64,000 nucleotides of DNA from Castanea sativa (Eukaryota > Streptophyta > Magnoliopsida > Fagales > Fagaceae): contig NC_134015.1 in the NCBI RefSeq assembly GCF_040712315.1, positions 16,555,614 through 16,619,613 on the forward strand, in the 5' to 3' direction. Of the stretch, positions 21,092 through 33,289 are shown piece by piece; the stretch's first letter is position 1; every line of letters begins with the position of its first letter. A program made the position numbers and the translations under genes. The notes beneath the pieces were generated by a model. It was not told the DNA's origin, searched no databases, and saw nothing but the letters and a program-made list of their open reading frames with translations.

Positions 21092-21931
21092 ATGGATAGG
21101 TTGTGGAGAACCAATTCTTCTATAAGTTCTAGGACTGGTTGTCCTCCTGATATTGTGAATGAGGAAGATCACACTGTTGAAGAAAGTGAGTACCCTGATT
21201 TCCGGAAATGGAATATCCCAAAAGTCTCTTCTAAGTCTGTTTATCACCTTAATTGGACTAAGAGTATTGCTTTCTCTGAATATAGAGTTAGAACTGTTGA
21301 ACAAACTTTTTCTATCTCTAAAACTCATGAAAAATGTTGTTTGTTTTCTAAAAAAAATATTAATGATTTTATGACTAAGAAACTCAAATATTTGCATATT
21401 GGTCTTGTTCAAGTTGCTATTAAACCATTGACTAGAAAAGGAATTAATGCTTTTGTTCTCATGTATTTAAGGGATGCTAGATTTAAGAGATTTAATGATA
21501 GCATTTTTGGTATGATTACTGCTTCTCTGTATGATGGTTCTGTTTATTTTGATTGTTATCCTGATCTTGCTCTTGTTTTGGATGATCCTAATATTGTTAA
21601 AGCATTGACTTTGAATATATTAACATCTGGTTATGACATGGATGAAGGTAGTAAACCTTTTGCTCTTATTTACCGAATTTACTATCGATTGCTTGACTCT
21701 CAACTGAGTCCTCGTGCTAGAAAAAGAGATTCTGTTGGCAAAACCATGTTAATCTAATGTTCTATTCTTGATGCTAAGATTCAAGTCCCCAAAATGATTC
21801 AATGGAAAGATGTTATTCTTCCCAAAGAATGGATTTTGGAAAAAGAATCTCCACCTGTTAAACCTGTTTTTGATAAACTTGATCTTACTCATATTCAAGA
21901 TTCCAAGTTGGTTAGGTTGGATCCAAGTTAA
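21092..21931 (+). pseudogene. Endogenous pararetrovirus movement-protein relic
   Basis: The plus frame from 21092 encodes 221 residues with the hallmarks of the 30K-superfamily movement protein found at the start of caulimovirid polyproteins. The family core is at about residues 100-195, with a conserved Leu-His-Ile-Gly-Leu near residue 100 and an Arg-Asp-Ala-Arg block near residue 127. Such proteins move virus through plasmodesmata. The frame is broken just before the stop at 21755-21757. The homologous text continues downstream in another frame to a stop at 21929-21931. Coat protein, protease and reverse transcriptase were not found nearby, so this is a small, defective fragment. A movement-protein domain captured by a plant retroelement is the alternative. 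Confidence 0.7.
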
Positions 21932-23122
21932 CCCGATCTCAACCTTTAATTCATTCAATGTTTTTTGAAGTTCTATACTGTGTTTAATAATCTCATTTTA
22001 CAATTTTGTAATCAACTGTGTTGGTTCAATCAATTCAAGAAGGGAACTCTTAACACAGAAGGTAAATATTCAGAACTATTTAAATCATCTTTTAAAAATA
22101 CTTTAGAATTTGCAAATTGTTCAATGTATCAGTTAGTATCACTATATTGGAGTTTGTTTGGGTCACAAAATAGTCAACCCCATAAATTATACAACAAAAG
22201 CTTGCCCAATAGATCTTGATATGGAGAAGGCGAGTTTCAACTTGGCCAAATTGCCCAAATTGCAATCTAATAAATTGGGGGCAAACCTCTTGCATGCCAC
22301 ACGCATCTTTGTCTCTTATCTCTATTCTTTGGTCCATTTCGAAGGTCAAAGCACTTGACAACAAACTACAATTGAGATTTGTTCCCAATTCTAGATCTTC
22401 TAGATCTTCATCAAAGAGCTCAAGTCCATGATCCAAATCTATTGCACCCAATTTATGATGATGAGCAACATACCATACTAACCATATGGTTTTAAACATA
22501 AAGAGTATTTCTATAAGATACAAAATATGGATTATGAAAATAAAATATTTGAAACTGAAAGAAATCTCTAAGAGAAGAATTTGAAAAACAATTAACCTGG
22601 GTAAGTATGTGAGTGACGAACCATATCAAAATCCACTGATCCTTTATTGCATTCCTGAGGAGAAAATGATAGCGTATCAGTATACCCCAAAAAAAGTGAG
22701 CAACATAAATATGTACAAAGACCAAGCATGAATTATATGAATTTTTTTTAAAAAATTTTATTATAGGTTTTCACATAGGCCTATGCCTTGCAATAAACAA
22801 GTTATGAACTAATAATTAGAAAATTCCATCACCTATTGGAGCTTGTTCTATTTGGCTAAAATCAACTCAAATTTACAAATGCCATAACATTATTATCAAA
22901 GCTTTACTAAGGATAAAATATTTCGTCATATTAAACTATGCTTACCATCAGGAAATAGCCAAATCACCATCTAAGGTTCCAAAATGACCACTTAGTAACA
23001 CTGGAGGTAGGGGTGTAGGGAATAGCAGGAGATCATATTGAACATCAAATATATGCATGTGTGTATATATATCAACCAATTAAAACATGCAAGTTGTAAG
23101 TCTTCCTCCTTTGTTTCATTAA
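21932..23122. other. Non-coding spacer
   Basis: Short open frames on both strands without family resemblance; no element boundary seen before the Helitron end at 23123. Confidence 0.4.
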
Positions 23123-23771
23123 CTAGTTGAGTTCCCGCACGAAGTGCGGTGCAACTTATTATTAGTTTTCTCCAATATTTCGATTAGTTGTATAAAAAAT
23201 CTTGTAACATAACTGATTGACACTTCAATTTACAATAGAAATATTCAGGATTCAGATCCCCAACCCATAACTATTGATATATAAAAAAAGATATTTCAAG
23301 AAATTTCATTGTAAAAAATTGTAATATTTAGTTATTTTATATATAGACAAAATAGAAATATACTAAGAGTAGTATAGTTATTTGATCATATTATAGATAT
23401 GTGTTTACAAATTGAAAATTGTATGATATAGTAGTTAATATAGATAGGCATGTTTCATGCCTACTAAAAAATGCATATATCATTCAATTATTATTTTACA
23501 TTTTTGATTGTGTGTTTACTAGAAAAAATTTCCCCTTTTTGTTGGACATGGGTTTAATTGTTGCAAAAAAAAAAAAACTAAATTTGAGTAAAAATGTCAT
23601 ATTTCAAATCAATTGTTTCTCACATAAAAAAACTAATTGTTTCTCATATAAATCTTTAAAAAATGATATTAAAATTTCATTATGCTTAAAATAATTAATA
23701 TAACAAATAAACTTATTTATTATATTAGTAATCTTTCTAATTACATAGAATACATGTTACAATGTTATATC

Positions 23772-25139
23772 TGTTGGGGTTTATGCTCTAAATTCCAATT
23801 TATTGACATGTCATAAATAATTAAATTGTTTAATTATATGAGACTATCTATAAATGAACTAATGGAACATTATCATAGTACATGAGATACATTGTATGTG
23901 ATTTATGTGATTTAGTCACAGAAGATGTAAATCACAAGTTTCTTGTAAACTCAAAATGTTATACGTAGTCAGTGATGAAAATGGGCGTTTCATCTGCGAA
24001 GACTATAACATATCAAATAAGATAATTTGTCTTGATCATGGAAGTGGAGACTTCTAGTTGGTATGTTGATATGTTTTAAAAGTTAATACATATTGAACTG
24101 GACCGCTGTGAGGTTTGTTATTCTCCTAATGACTGTCAATTGAATAATAAATCTCACGATTTCTATTAACATCAACTCTAAATCCTGAGAGAATAATGGA
24201 CCTGATCATGAGATGTAGGTTGCTTTGATATATTAAGAGTGAGATCTATTAGTCACAGTCAAAACTTCAGTATGTTGGGCAGCCGCATTTAGTGTTGATG
24301 GAACATATATTCTCAAGATGGAATTCATAATCTCTTAATGGAGATATAAAATATTCCCTTGAGATAAATTTAATGGGTTTAGTTATTCAGAGAGTTAGGC
24401 CCAATCACTTTAGTAAAGAGTTACTAAAGTATATATTTATGAAATTGGATTTCATAAATATATGATGAATAACATAAAGGGTTAAACTGGGTACTCAAGC
24501 ATTAAGATGTAGCAATCTTTAAAGTGGCAGTCTATATCTATGATTTTGTATTACTATGAATATTTAATAAAGGGGTTGTATGTATAATAAAGTCTTGGGA
24601 TATAATTTATTAATAAGGCTTAAAGTGCAATTATATTTATATAGTGGTATTAAATATAATTAATGGTAACTTTGGACTTGTCAAGAGTTGACAGAAAAGC
24701 CTAAGGCCCATTGGAGCTAGTGTCTTATTGGTCTTTTTTGGTCTCACTCCAAGCCACACACTAAAGCGCAATTGAAAAGGCTTAATAAGTCAGCCAAATT
24801 AGATAATCAGTTAATTATAAAGGAAGAAACATACATAATTTTTATTAGTGATTTAAGAAATGGTGTGTATGTGTGAGTGAAACACACTTTCATTCTCCCT
24901 TTGAAAACTGATTGAGAGACCACACATCTTGGGCGTAAAGTGGAATTGGAGTGAAGATTAAAAGTATTCCCGAGCACTTCAATCTTTGGTTTTGAATTTT
25001 ACCACACCAAGGTACGCTATCTTGTTCTTAAATTTTGAAATCTACATAGTGCTTGTTATCAATCATGAATAAAATAGATCTTTATTTGTTGCTTCCGTTA
25101 TGTGTTTTGTATGAGATATAAAACCAGTTTTTTCCTTCA
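23772..25139 (+). mobile_element. Probable solo LTR
   Basis: Starts TGTTGGGG and ends TTCCTTCA, so TG...CA. Flanks are ATATC (23767-23771) and ATTTC (25140-25144), a 5-bp duplication with one difference. No primer site follows and no coding sequence is present. At 1,368 bp it is within the range of plant LTRs. Nested within the Helitron-type element. Confidence 0.5.
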
Positions 25140-25300
25140 ATTTCCACACACATACATATACGCGCGGGCTCACATACACACGCACACAAAGGAGTTAGGA
25201 AATTTAAAGCATTAAGATTAATTTTAATGCATTCACAAATATTTATTTTTTATGGCTTTTGTGACAATTGTTGTCAAAAAAACTGAACATGAGTAAAAAT

Positions 25301-25846
25301 GTCATATTCTAAATTTATTATTATTATTCCAACTAAAAATTATTTTCTATACAGAGTTTATAAAAATAATCATATAAATTCATTTAATAGAAATAATTAA
25401 TGTACAACAATAGATAATTAATATATGTATTTATTCTATTGTCTAATTCAATGAACTAATACTTTAATATGAATGCAAACTTCGTTGAAGTAGAAAACTA
25501 AATAAAGAAAACTTTAAGGAATGCGCCACATGGCTTAACCTCATACTCTCCAGCATGAGGTCTCTGCTTTTATATATATGTCATATTCTAAATTTATTAT
25601 TATTATTCCAACTAAAAATTATTTTCTATAAAGAGTTTATAAAAATAATCATATAAATTCATTTAATAGAAATAATGAATGCACAACAATAGATAATTAA
25701 TATATGCATTTACTCTATTGGCTAATTCAATGAACTAATACTTTAATATAAATGCAAATTTTGTTGAACTGAAAAGCTAAATAAAAAAAACTTCAAAGAA
25801 TGCGCCACATGGCTCAACCAGCATGAGGTCTCTGCTTTTATATATA
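25301..25846. repeat. Tandem duplication of about 279 bp
   Basis: Unit 1 (25301-25579) and unit 2 (25580-25846) both run from GTCATATTCTAAATTTATTA to TCTCTGCTTTTATATATA, about 93% alike. Unit 2 lacks a short ACCTCATACTCTCC segment. The duplicated block is the 5'-terminal region of the Helitron-type element on the minus strand. Confidence 0.88.
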
Positions 25847-25855
25847 TAATATTGA

Positions 25856-27560
25856 TTGATTACAACTCATTTGAAGGTATTTATTTTTATTTTTAAGTTG
25901 TTTTAAGGGAATGGGATTTCTTTTTCTCTTTAAGCGTAAAAACTCAAACATGTAAGATGAATAGTGTCCGTAGATTTTAGCATACAAAGCCAAATGAGTA
26001 ATAACAAATCAACCAAAGGCCAAGGAATAATAAACCATGAAACAGAAGGTACACAATTCATTGTCCCAGAATTTCTTGTCCAAGAACAGATGTTTGTTGA
26101 GATGCTTTCTCTGTAAATAGTTCCCTAATTTGTAATTTACAGAAAATCCTAATTGGAATAATTAATCTGATATGTCATTTTGCCTCGGCCATAGCTGAAA
26201 ATTTGTGATATGAACAGAACATTTTAAAAAAGAACCAGCTTTCATGCTGTGACCGATGCTAAACTCTTGAGGCAATTAGATTTTGTCCAATAAATAAGGT
26301 GAAGGCACTGAAGGGCCAACTATTGAATTGAAAAAAGGCAATATTATGAGTTTGATAATGACAATAAAAAGTAATTTAAAGATGATGAAGAAGGTTTGTG
26401 AACCAATCCAGCAGGGGGCTTTGGAATAAGAGGTTTGATGTCTTTAAACCAATCTTTATTAGGAAAGTGACTGGTTTTAAATAAGAAAACAAACAGGAAA
26501 ATTCAAAATTTACCAATTCAATATCATAGGATTACGGCTTTGTGTCAAAATTATAAGAAAAAAAAATCCTTTTGCTTTCCAAAAGCAAAGAAAAAATCTT
26601 TGAATAAACTATTGTTTAAAACACAAAAAAATAAAAATAAAAAATAAAAAACGAGGTTTTTTTCAAATTGAGATTACCAAAAAACCATTTAGTCCACAAA
26701 AAGGGAGGGGAAGACTAATTTAGTAATTAAGAAAGCATATAAACTTTAGTGGGGAAGACTAATTTAGTAATTAAGGTCATTGCCCAATTTTCTTCACATC
26801 TTAGCTAAAAAACCCTTCATTGGGGGATGCTGAGGAAAAAGAAATTGTGACCGCAAAATCTGTAAAGATGTTCACCTACAAATATCATAATGATCAAAAT
26901 AAATGAAACCCATTATACAAAATTTAACATTTAAATAAATAAATAAATAAGCTACACCTAGTGTTACATTCAAGTCTTAAAGGTGTAATTTCTGACGTGG
27001 ATACCTCAAGTGAATCATGAATATACTGTTTACTGATTCTTTGAAATCGTAAAAGACAAGAAGAACAAAAAGGGGGGTGGGACATAAAATTAGTCGACTA
27101 ACTTTTTACTATAAAATCTAAAATAGTAATGTACATACAATTTAATAATCAATATACAAGTTAAGTAGTTTATAATTCAATATATGCTACAAAATGTGTA
27201 TCTAATTAAAATTAAATAATCATGAGATAGTTGACAAAAAGATTTAATATCTTTAATCAACTATGAAATGGGCAAAGTATGATGACTAAAAAAAAAAATT
27301 TTAAAAGTACTAATAATTTAAAAACAATCATTCAAACTTCAATGAATAAAAATCATCTAATATAATACAAGTACAACCAAATACATGTTATACTATTTTT
27401 ATCTATAAATTAATTAAATGATAAATAGAAGTAAATTTTAATAAGGTACATTTATTAATTATAATGTTATATGATATGTTGATTAATTTAAAAACAAACA
27501 AATATATGATAATAAAATAATGAAAAAAAAAAAAGAAAGGAAAAGAAGAATACCTCTGTA
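25856..27560. other. Non-coding spacer
   Basis: AT-rich. GGGGAAGACTAATTTAGTAA occurs twice at about 26706 and 26752. No gene recognised. Confidence 0.5.
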
Positions 27561-27724
27561 CCTAGGAAAGTGGGAATGCTTGAATATGCTTCACAATCAA
27601 AGGGCCTACACGGCTACAGCATACACAATTGCTTTTGTAGAAAAAAATTTTAACCATACATGTGGGTGATTGTCTCTAGTTTGCTACAATATTTATTCAC
27701 TGTTTACAGAGAACAGAAGCTTTG

Positions 27725-28000
27725 TTACACTTTACATTGTAAATGACGAAACATAGAGGAAAGTAAAACAGGAAAAGAAAGAAAAAGAAGAAGGCAGAGT
27801 TGAGCTGTTGAGAGAATGAGAGCTGAGTCGCCATGCCAGAGATAGAAGCAGTCAGACAAGAAAGTGAGAGAGAGAGAGAGAGAGTTACCTGTGTAGAAAA
27901 ATGTCTGCAACTGTGTGGTGATGCGGTGCCTCCAGCCTTCAATCTTACTACTACTGTGGGGCAAGTAAGCCCTAAAAGTGTTAAAATAGCTGTGCATCTC
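27725..28000 (-). other. Possible gene-derived exon, unidentified
   Basis: The minus strand contains a canonical acceptor (CTTGCCCCACAG) followed by 66 bp open in two frames and a donor (CACAG then GTAACT near 27888), then a CT-rich stretch. An ATG in good context (GGCATGGCG near 27833) lies further along. It could be a 5' leader or short coding exon of a lost gene. I do not recognise the peptide. Confidence 0.2.
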
Positions 28001-28038
28001 AAAATTCTGAATGTCTAATTATTTATTTGTCATTAATT

Positions 28039-28080
28039 AGATTAGAAAGCCAAAGGTCTAGATTAGAAAGCCAAAGGTCT
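28039..28080 (+). repeat. 21-bp tandem duplication
   Basis: AGATTAGAAAGCCAAAGGTCT occurs twice in tandem. Confidence 0.85.
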
Positions 28081-28410
28081 GAAGTTTTGAAACTGTCTTT
28101 GGAAGAAAGAGAGGTTGGCGTTAGCAAGCTGAAGGGCTAGAATTTTGAAACCGTGAAACATAGGTAGAGGAAAAGGAGGGGAGACAGAAAGGATTGCCGT
28201 GAAAGAGTAAATACTATTCGGATTGGGTTAAGGCTTTATGGATTGGTGGACGTACAACATTAACGTAAAGATTTTCTTTTTAGCAGTATTTTAAAATTAT
28301 AAGGAAAATTAAGGAAAAAGAATGGTAATCACATGATTGCTAATGTAGTTCAATATGAATGCTACGTTTCAATTTTTAGTAATATATAAATAGATAAATA
28401 AAAGAGTAAA

Positions 28411-28588
28411 AGAGGTTAAACCTTAGTACAATAGTAATTGTCTTCCACCAAAAGTAATAAGTCGGAGGGTCAAGTCTGAGAATTAACCTCTCTAATAAAT
28501 TGGGGTAATGTTGTCTACTATAACTTCTCTTAGATTTCCACATAAGTGGGAGCTTTGTGCGTATGGCCTTTTTTTTTTTTTTTAATCA
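28411..28588 (+). mobile_element. Au-type plant SINE, complete
   Basis: The 3' half reads GGGTCAAGTCTGAG (B box), then GGGGTAATGTTGTCTACTAT and GGGAGCTTTGTGCGTATGGCC, ending in a T run. This is the organisation of the widespread plant Au SINE family. A perfect 15-bp target duplication AAATAAAAGAGTAAA flanks it at 28396-28410 and 28589-28603. Confidence 0.85.
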
Positions 28589-28603
28589 AAATAAAAGAGT
28601 AAA

Positions 28604-30241
28604 CGATGATATGGAATCGCAAAACCATGTATGATATACTCAGTGAGCAACATAACATGTCAGGCAAAGATCATACACCAGCACCTTCAAAGCGAAACTG
28701 AAGTTCCTAAGAAGCCGTAACATTTGTTAATGCTGCTTTTGTTTATATTTCAAAGAAGACCATGCAGCGTTGTCCTCACACCACTTATATATTGACTTTC
28801 TACCATTTACAATGAAAATGGAACACCTTCAGGCTGTGATGCTCAAATGAGGACTTTAGCATAATAGTTGACATTGGGCTGCACAAATATGTTAAATTTG
28901 TTTTGTCCTTTGATAAGTTCAGCTAAAGCTTATTGGCCTTTGAGAAGTTTATATATATATAAAGAAGCCATTTCTGTTTTAAATAGCCACTTTGTTACGT
29001 GCATATGGTTATAAAATAATTAAATTATTATTTTCACTTTTTCGTAATAGCTAAAATTTTTGAGATAAGCAATAATTTATTATGGTTCCAAAGTAGGTGA
29101 TTCTGAGTTTTTACCGTGTCTCCGTTTTACCTCTCATTTAAAAAATTAAAAATCTCATGTGTTGAGTCCCACTTTTTATTTTTTCCTAATGCAAACGTCT
29201 AGAGCTCAATGAAAACTTGACTATTTTCACTAAGTGCGTGTAGTTATTTTCAAATACATACCAGGTAATTATAGATAGGAGTCCTTTAAAAGTGGCCCCA
29301 AGATACTGGTTACGAGTTTTGAACCCAAAACTTCATGGATCTCTCTCATGAGGCCTTGGGAATCTCTATACCATCCCTTTGAAGAGAGAGAGTGATGTAA
29401 TGGAAAGGAAGTTTAATGATAGCAAGAAAGAATGTATTGGGGGGAGGGTTTAGTGATGAGAGCAGGAGGGAGAAGGAAGAAACAAGACAGGAAAGTTACA
29501 GCTTTTGGCAATCAGTCCGGTTACTCCGGTTGGTTCCTCCTTACCTGCCTTTTAGAGGTTGAACCTTTTAGGGAGAAAAATCTTTTCTTAAAAAAAAAAC
29601 CTTGAAGGATATGTTATCCGGGCTTTTTAGAGGCAATTGAACTTTTGCTTATCATATTCATATTTTGATGGGCTGCATAGAATCAAAGCGATAGAAATAT
29701 CAACCCTGCCGCCAACCTTGCAATGGGCATCACTGGTGACAACTCCACTCACCCAATTTGACATCAGCGACTATCGAACCACAATGTACCCTCTAATTAT
29801 GTTATCTGACCAAGGCAATAGGCTACTAGGACAGAACTCCACAGCCAAGCCTTCGCCATGATTACGCCAAAATCTTACTCTAAGGTGCTAATCTGCCCTT
29901 TAATGGCCTAACTGGTCCTAGGATTGATCTCACTCTAGCCAGTATTGGTATGTGCTGACTCGTTATTGCAAGGCCTGAGACACTGCCTGTACTGGTATGT
30001 TTTAGTGGTTATGAATGTCTGAACTTAGCTTATACCCCATTGATTTTGCTAGTTGTTGTGAGTGTACGTTGGCTTGGTTGAGTTACCTGTTGTTGATAAC
30101 ATACAAGGGTGAGAAACAGTCTTGGTTACCTAATAGTGTGTGCTAAATTTATGATGCGATGTTGATTGCTATTATAAAAGAGTGTGGATCATTTGTTGGT
30201 AAGGTCCAAACATATTTTTTCTTCTATTGCTCGGGAATGAA
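28604..30241. other. Non-coding spacer
   Basis: No gene recognised. A possible tRNA-like segment on the minus strand near 29295-29390 includes a B-box-like GGGTTCAAAACTC, but lacks ends or target duplication. A 74-codon frame at 29637-29861 resembles nothing I know. Confidence 0.4.
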
Positions 30242-30740
30242 TGATGTAGGAGTATGATGTATAGCTTGGAAATTGATGAAGTGGCACAAGGGTTGCCTGG
30301 CACAAGTACCATGTGGCATGGATGGAATTGTCCTAGCTGGACAAATGTTACAAGGAGGCTAGTCAAGCCTAAGGGCTAAATATCACACATGCCATGTAAA
30401 TATCGTAGCTAAATCTACATGTGCCAAGTTTCTTGTAGTATATGAAATTCAAAGAAAAATTAGTTAGAGGCACATGCATATGCTAGATATTAGGAAGTAG
30501 AAGCCATGTGCTTTATTAAATCGAGCATGTGATTAATATGTCATAATGGTATTTTGGCATGTGATGTGAGTTAATTGTGGATGATGTAATTATCCAAAAC
30601 TAACTCCTAGGCTAAATATCCATGCACACGTATTGTAATTCATAGATTGATTCATTGTTAATAGAAGTTTCATTCCTCTTTTCTCTACCCCCAAATTTCT
30701 CTCTCTCTCTCTAGAAAATGCAATTATTTTATGTATTACA
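30242..30740 (+). mobile_element. 5' LTR of a truncated LTR retrotransposon
   Basis: The block begins about TGATGTAGG and ends ATGTATTACA, 5 bp before a tRNA-Met primer site. A pyrimidine-rich stretch (30674-30712) precedes the end, as in many plant LTRs. The left boundary is approximate, and no second LTR lies in the window. Confidence 0.6.
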
Positions 30741-30745
30741 TCATT

Positions 30746-30758
30746 TGGGTATCAAAGC
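30746..30758 (+). other. Primer-binding site (tRNA-Met type)
   Basis: TGGGTATCAAAGC matches the TGGTATCAGAGC primer site with two differences, directly after the LTR. Confidence 0.7.
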
Positions 30759-31609
30759 ATAGATTTGATCATTATTCTTGAGTTGAAGGGAAATCATCTC
30801 CACCACAGACTCAACCACTGCAGAATTTCACCTTCTGCAACTTTCTGCCACTCCATTCCTCTCAAGCTATAAGTAGGTACAACCCAAACCATACCTATCC
30901 CATTCCAAGTAAGTCAACCATCAGTAATTATAGTTCCCTTCACAAATTCCTGTCAACCACCATAATTCATACAGCTTTTCATTTCAGACAGATCAGAAAT
31001 TCTGGTGTGCACATTCTGATTTCTCATTTCCCAACCTCAAGAATCCAATAACCCACTCCATACCCAAACCCTAATACTTTCTCTCACCATACCCCATCTA
31101 GTCTTCCAAATTTGATCAACTTTCAGAAGAAATCCTGATCTGATTCTTGACAAACCTGATCTACCCGAAACTTTTCTGCAGAAATTTCACTCTTGCAGCA
31201 ACCTTCAACCTAATTCCAAGATTCTCAATTCCAAGACCCATAACCCCAACATAAACATAACAACCTTCATCTTTAACCAAAGACATAACCTAGAAGCCCT
31301 CTATACCATTAGGTCAAACCTGAATTGTAGCAATTTTTCCATTGTTCTGCAGTAAGTTCTCCAAGAATCAAGTTCTGGCATCAAGAATTTATTTATTTTT
31401 ATTTTATGAATAGCATTAAGACTTGATTGAGGTTGACCAATCCCAAACACATCAACGTTCATGACCAAACCTATCCTAAAAACACCTAGAAACCATTCAA
31501 AACTAGGTCCAAACCCTTCCAAGAACCACGAACAGTACCAAACACACAACTTATTCTTATGACACAAAGAGCAAGACGAAATGAAAATTGAAACAACATG
31601 TGGCTGTTC

Positions 31610-31816
31610 TGGAGATGGAACATGAAGTACCTCCTCACATGGAGCCTAATGATGCTTGAAATTACCAAGTCAATGAGATTGAAGAACTTGGGAGGCAGAT
31701 TGAGGTGCCAGCCACACTGGTTTAACAAATGGCTGCTCCTAGCGCTTGGAGTGACCATAGGCCCAGGTGGGACAACAATATTAAAGTGGAGATTCCCAAG
31801 TTTTCAACTAGAATGA
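31610..31816 (+). pseudogene. Ty3/gypsy-like gag start, degraded
   Basis: One frame reads EMEHEVPPHMEPND, then a stop (31674), NEIEELGRQIE, a second stop, and SDHRPRWDNNIKVEIPKFST. The last piece resembles the segment just before the gag core of plant gypsy elements, where (I)KVEIPxFxG is common. The similarity ends there and no protease, integrase or reverse transcriptase is seen. An 850-bp untranslated leader separates it from the primer site. Confidence 0.5.
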
Positions 31817-31819
31817 GTG

Positions 31820-32660
31820 TTGGAAGAGAAAAAGGCGAAGTTAATCTAAATCTGACTCAAGGGGCAACCCTCCACATGGTGGGAGCAGCTCCAAACATAC
31901 TGAAGACAAAGATGAAGGGAAAGATCCAGATTGGTAAAAAATGAAAAAAGTTGTGGCATGAGCAATCTTTCCCTTCAACTAAATGCAAACCCTTTATAAG
32001 AGTTCGCAGAATCTTCACCAAACAGGAAGTTCCCACGATTACACGGAAGCTTTCTATCAATTAATACCGCAGATTGATCTAAATAAAAGCGAGGAAAAAA
32101 TGATCACTTGATATTTAAGTGGACTGAAGCCGTCAATCCAAGACCCGCTAACCTTACACTCCACATGAACCATTTCTGAAGTGTACAACCATGCACTGTT
32201 GATTGAAAAACAACAAACAAGAGGGTCCTCAATCATTTATGTCAGTTACCTTGAATTGCTTGGGATTGAACTAATTTTTGGTATTGCATAAGTGGGACAA
32301 TGTTGGTGTTAAATGTGTGTAAGTTTAACCTTTGCATCAACTTATCAAAAAAAGAAAAAAACAAATAGATGTGATAACAAATGTTACTCATCATGGTCAA
32401 TGAAATACTCCTTTGCTAAAATGAGGCTATTTACTATGCTACACCAGTAAATGATGGAAGTTAATAGAGTAAAACAGACCAATGCAAAATGACCACACTT
32501 ATTAAAACATAATTTCCATGTCTAAGCGTTAAAACCCAAGAGTTTTGCTACAATTAATTTTAGAGAGTAAAATGAACAACATACATATAACACTAGCATA
32601 TAGAATTGTAGATTTGACATACTAGTTAAAGCAGAAGTATTTTGAAGTCACACAAATACT
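31820..32660. other. Non-coding spacer
   Basis: No clear coding or repeat structure between the gag relic and the minus-strand exons. Confidence 0.4.
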
Positions 32661-32663
32661 GAC

Positions 32664-32701
32664 CTGGTCCTGCAACTCAACCTCTGTAGGGATGCTTTGC
32701 T
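32664..32701 (-). CDS. Candidate short exon of a minus-strand gene
   Basis: The minus strand has an acceptor (TATAAGCAAG) and a donor (ACCAG then GTCAGT). The 38-nt segment encodes QSIPTEVELQDQ after a split first codon. It lies 317 bp downstream of the coiled-coil exons and could belong to the same gene. Short, so uncertain. Confidence 0.35.
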
Positions 32702-33017
32702 CTTGCTTATAAAAAGAAGTAATCCACTTAGAATTATAGAGTTACAAACTTCAACATGCCCAAACAGAAATCTAATACACACGCAAAGAAATTAACCTGT
32801 AGAATGCTCTAATCTCAAACACAACCATGAAAAACAAAATATATACCAATATTGCGCCACTTTCTGGTTTTTTTTTTTACTAAAAAAAAATCTCTAATGA
32901 AATCCTGCAAAAAAAAAATACATTCAAAAGATAAATATTCACAAATCAATGAACAAGCAAACTTGTTGCTAAAACCAACCAATTAAATTAAATAAGCAAA
33001 AAGAATTCATTATTAAC

Positions 33018-33092
33018 CTTTATATCTTCTATCTGCTTGTCTCTTTCTTTAAGTTCCTCATTCAATTCATCTATCTCCAATTCCATTTCAAT
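33018..33092 (-). CDS. Coiled-coil exon, downstream copy
   Basis: A 75-nt minus-strand segment between TTGTATAG and GTTAATAATG encodes IEMELEIDELNEELKERD followed by KQIEDIK. The charged heptad pattern with regular Ile/Leu is that of a long alpha-helical coiled coil. It is 25 codons exactly, so including or skipping it keeps the frame. Its near-twin lies at 33203-33277. No specific protein is recognised. Confidence 0.5.
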
Positions 33093-33202
33093 CTATACAA
33101 GGAAAATACAAACACAGAATAATCCGTCAACTTTGTTAGCATCACCTAATGAACCCCAAACACAGAAAATACAGAGATAAGCAAGAATAATTCATTATTA
33201 AC

Positions 33203-33277
33203 CCTTATGTATTCCATCTGCATGTCTTCTTTTTCAAGTCCCTCATTCAATTCATCTCTCTCCACTTCCATTTCAGT
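33203..33277 (-). CDS. Coiled-coil exon, upstream copy
   Basis: Same splice borders and 75-nt length as 33018-33092. It encodes TEMEVERDELNEGLEKED then MQMEYIR. The two exons and their introns form a 185-bp tandem duplication. Both remain open, which argues that the duplication is young or under constraint. Confidence 0.5.
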
Positions 33278-33289
33278 CTATACAAGGAA

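Larger units (their letters stand above)
23123..25855 (-). mobile_element. Helitron-type non-autonomous element
   Basis: On the minus strand the 3' end has the hairpin CCGCAC-TTC-GTGCGG (23149-23135), then GAACTCAA, then CTAG (23126-23123) before host T. The 5' end is placed at about 25855, where the minus strand reads TCAATATTATATATA followed by AAAAGCAGAGACC, a style common in plant Helitrons. The interior has no Rep/helicase, carries a probable solo LTR (23772-25139) and has a duplicated 5'-terminal segment (25301-25846). The 3' end is well supported; the 5' end is inferred. Confidence 0.6.

Noticed and set aside
29857..29870. CATGATTACGCCAA matches the start of the lacZ-alpha region in common cloning vectors
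   Set aside because: Only 14 bases match; the flanking sequence is not vector-like, so chance is more likely than contamination.
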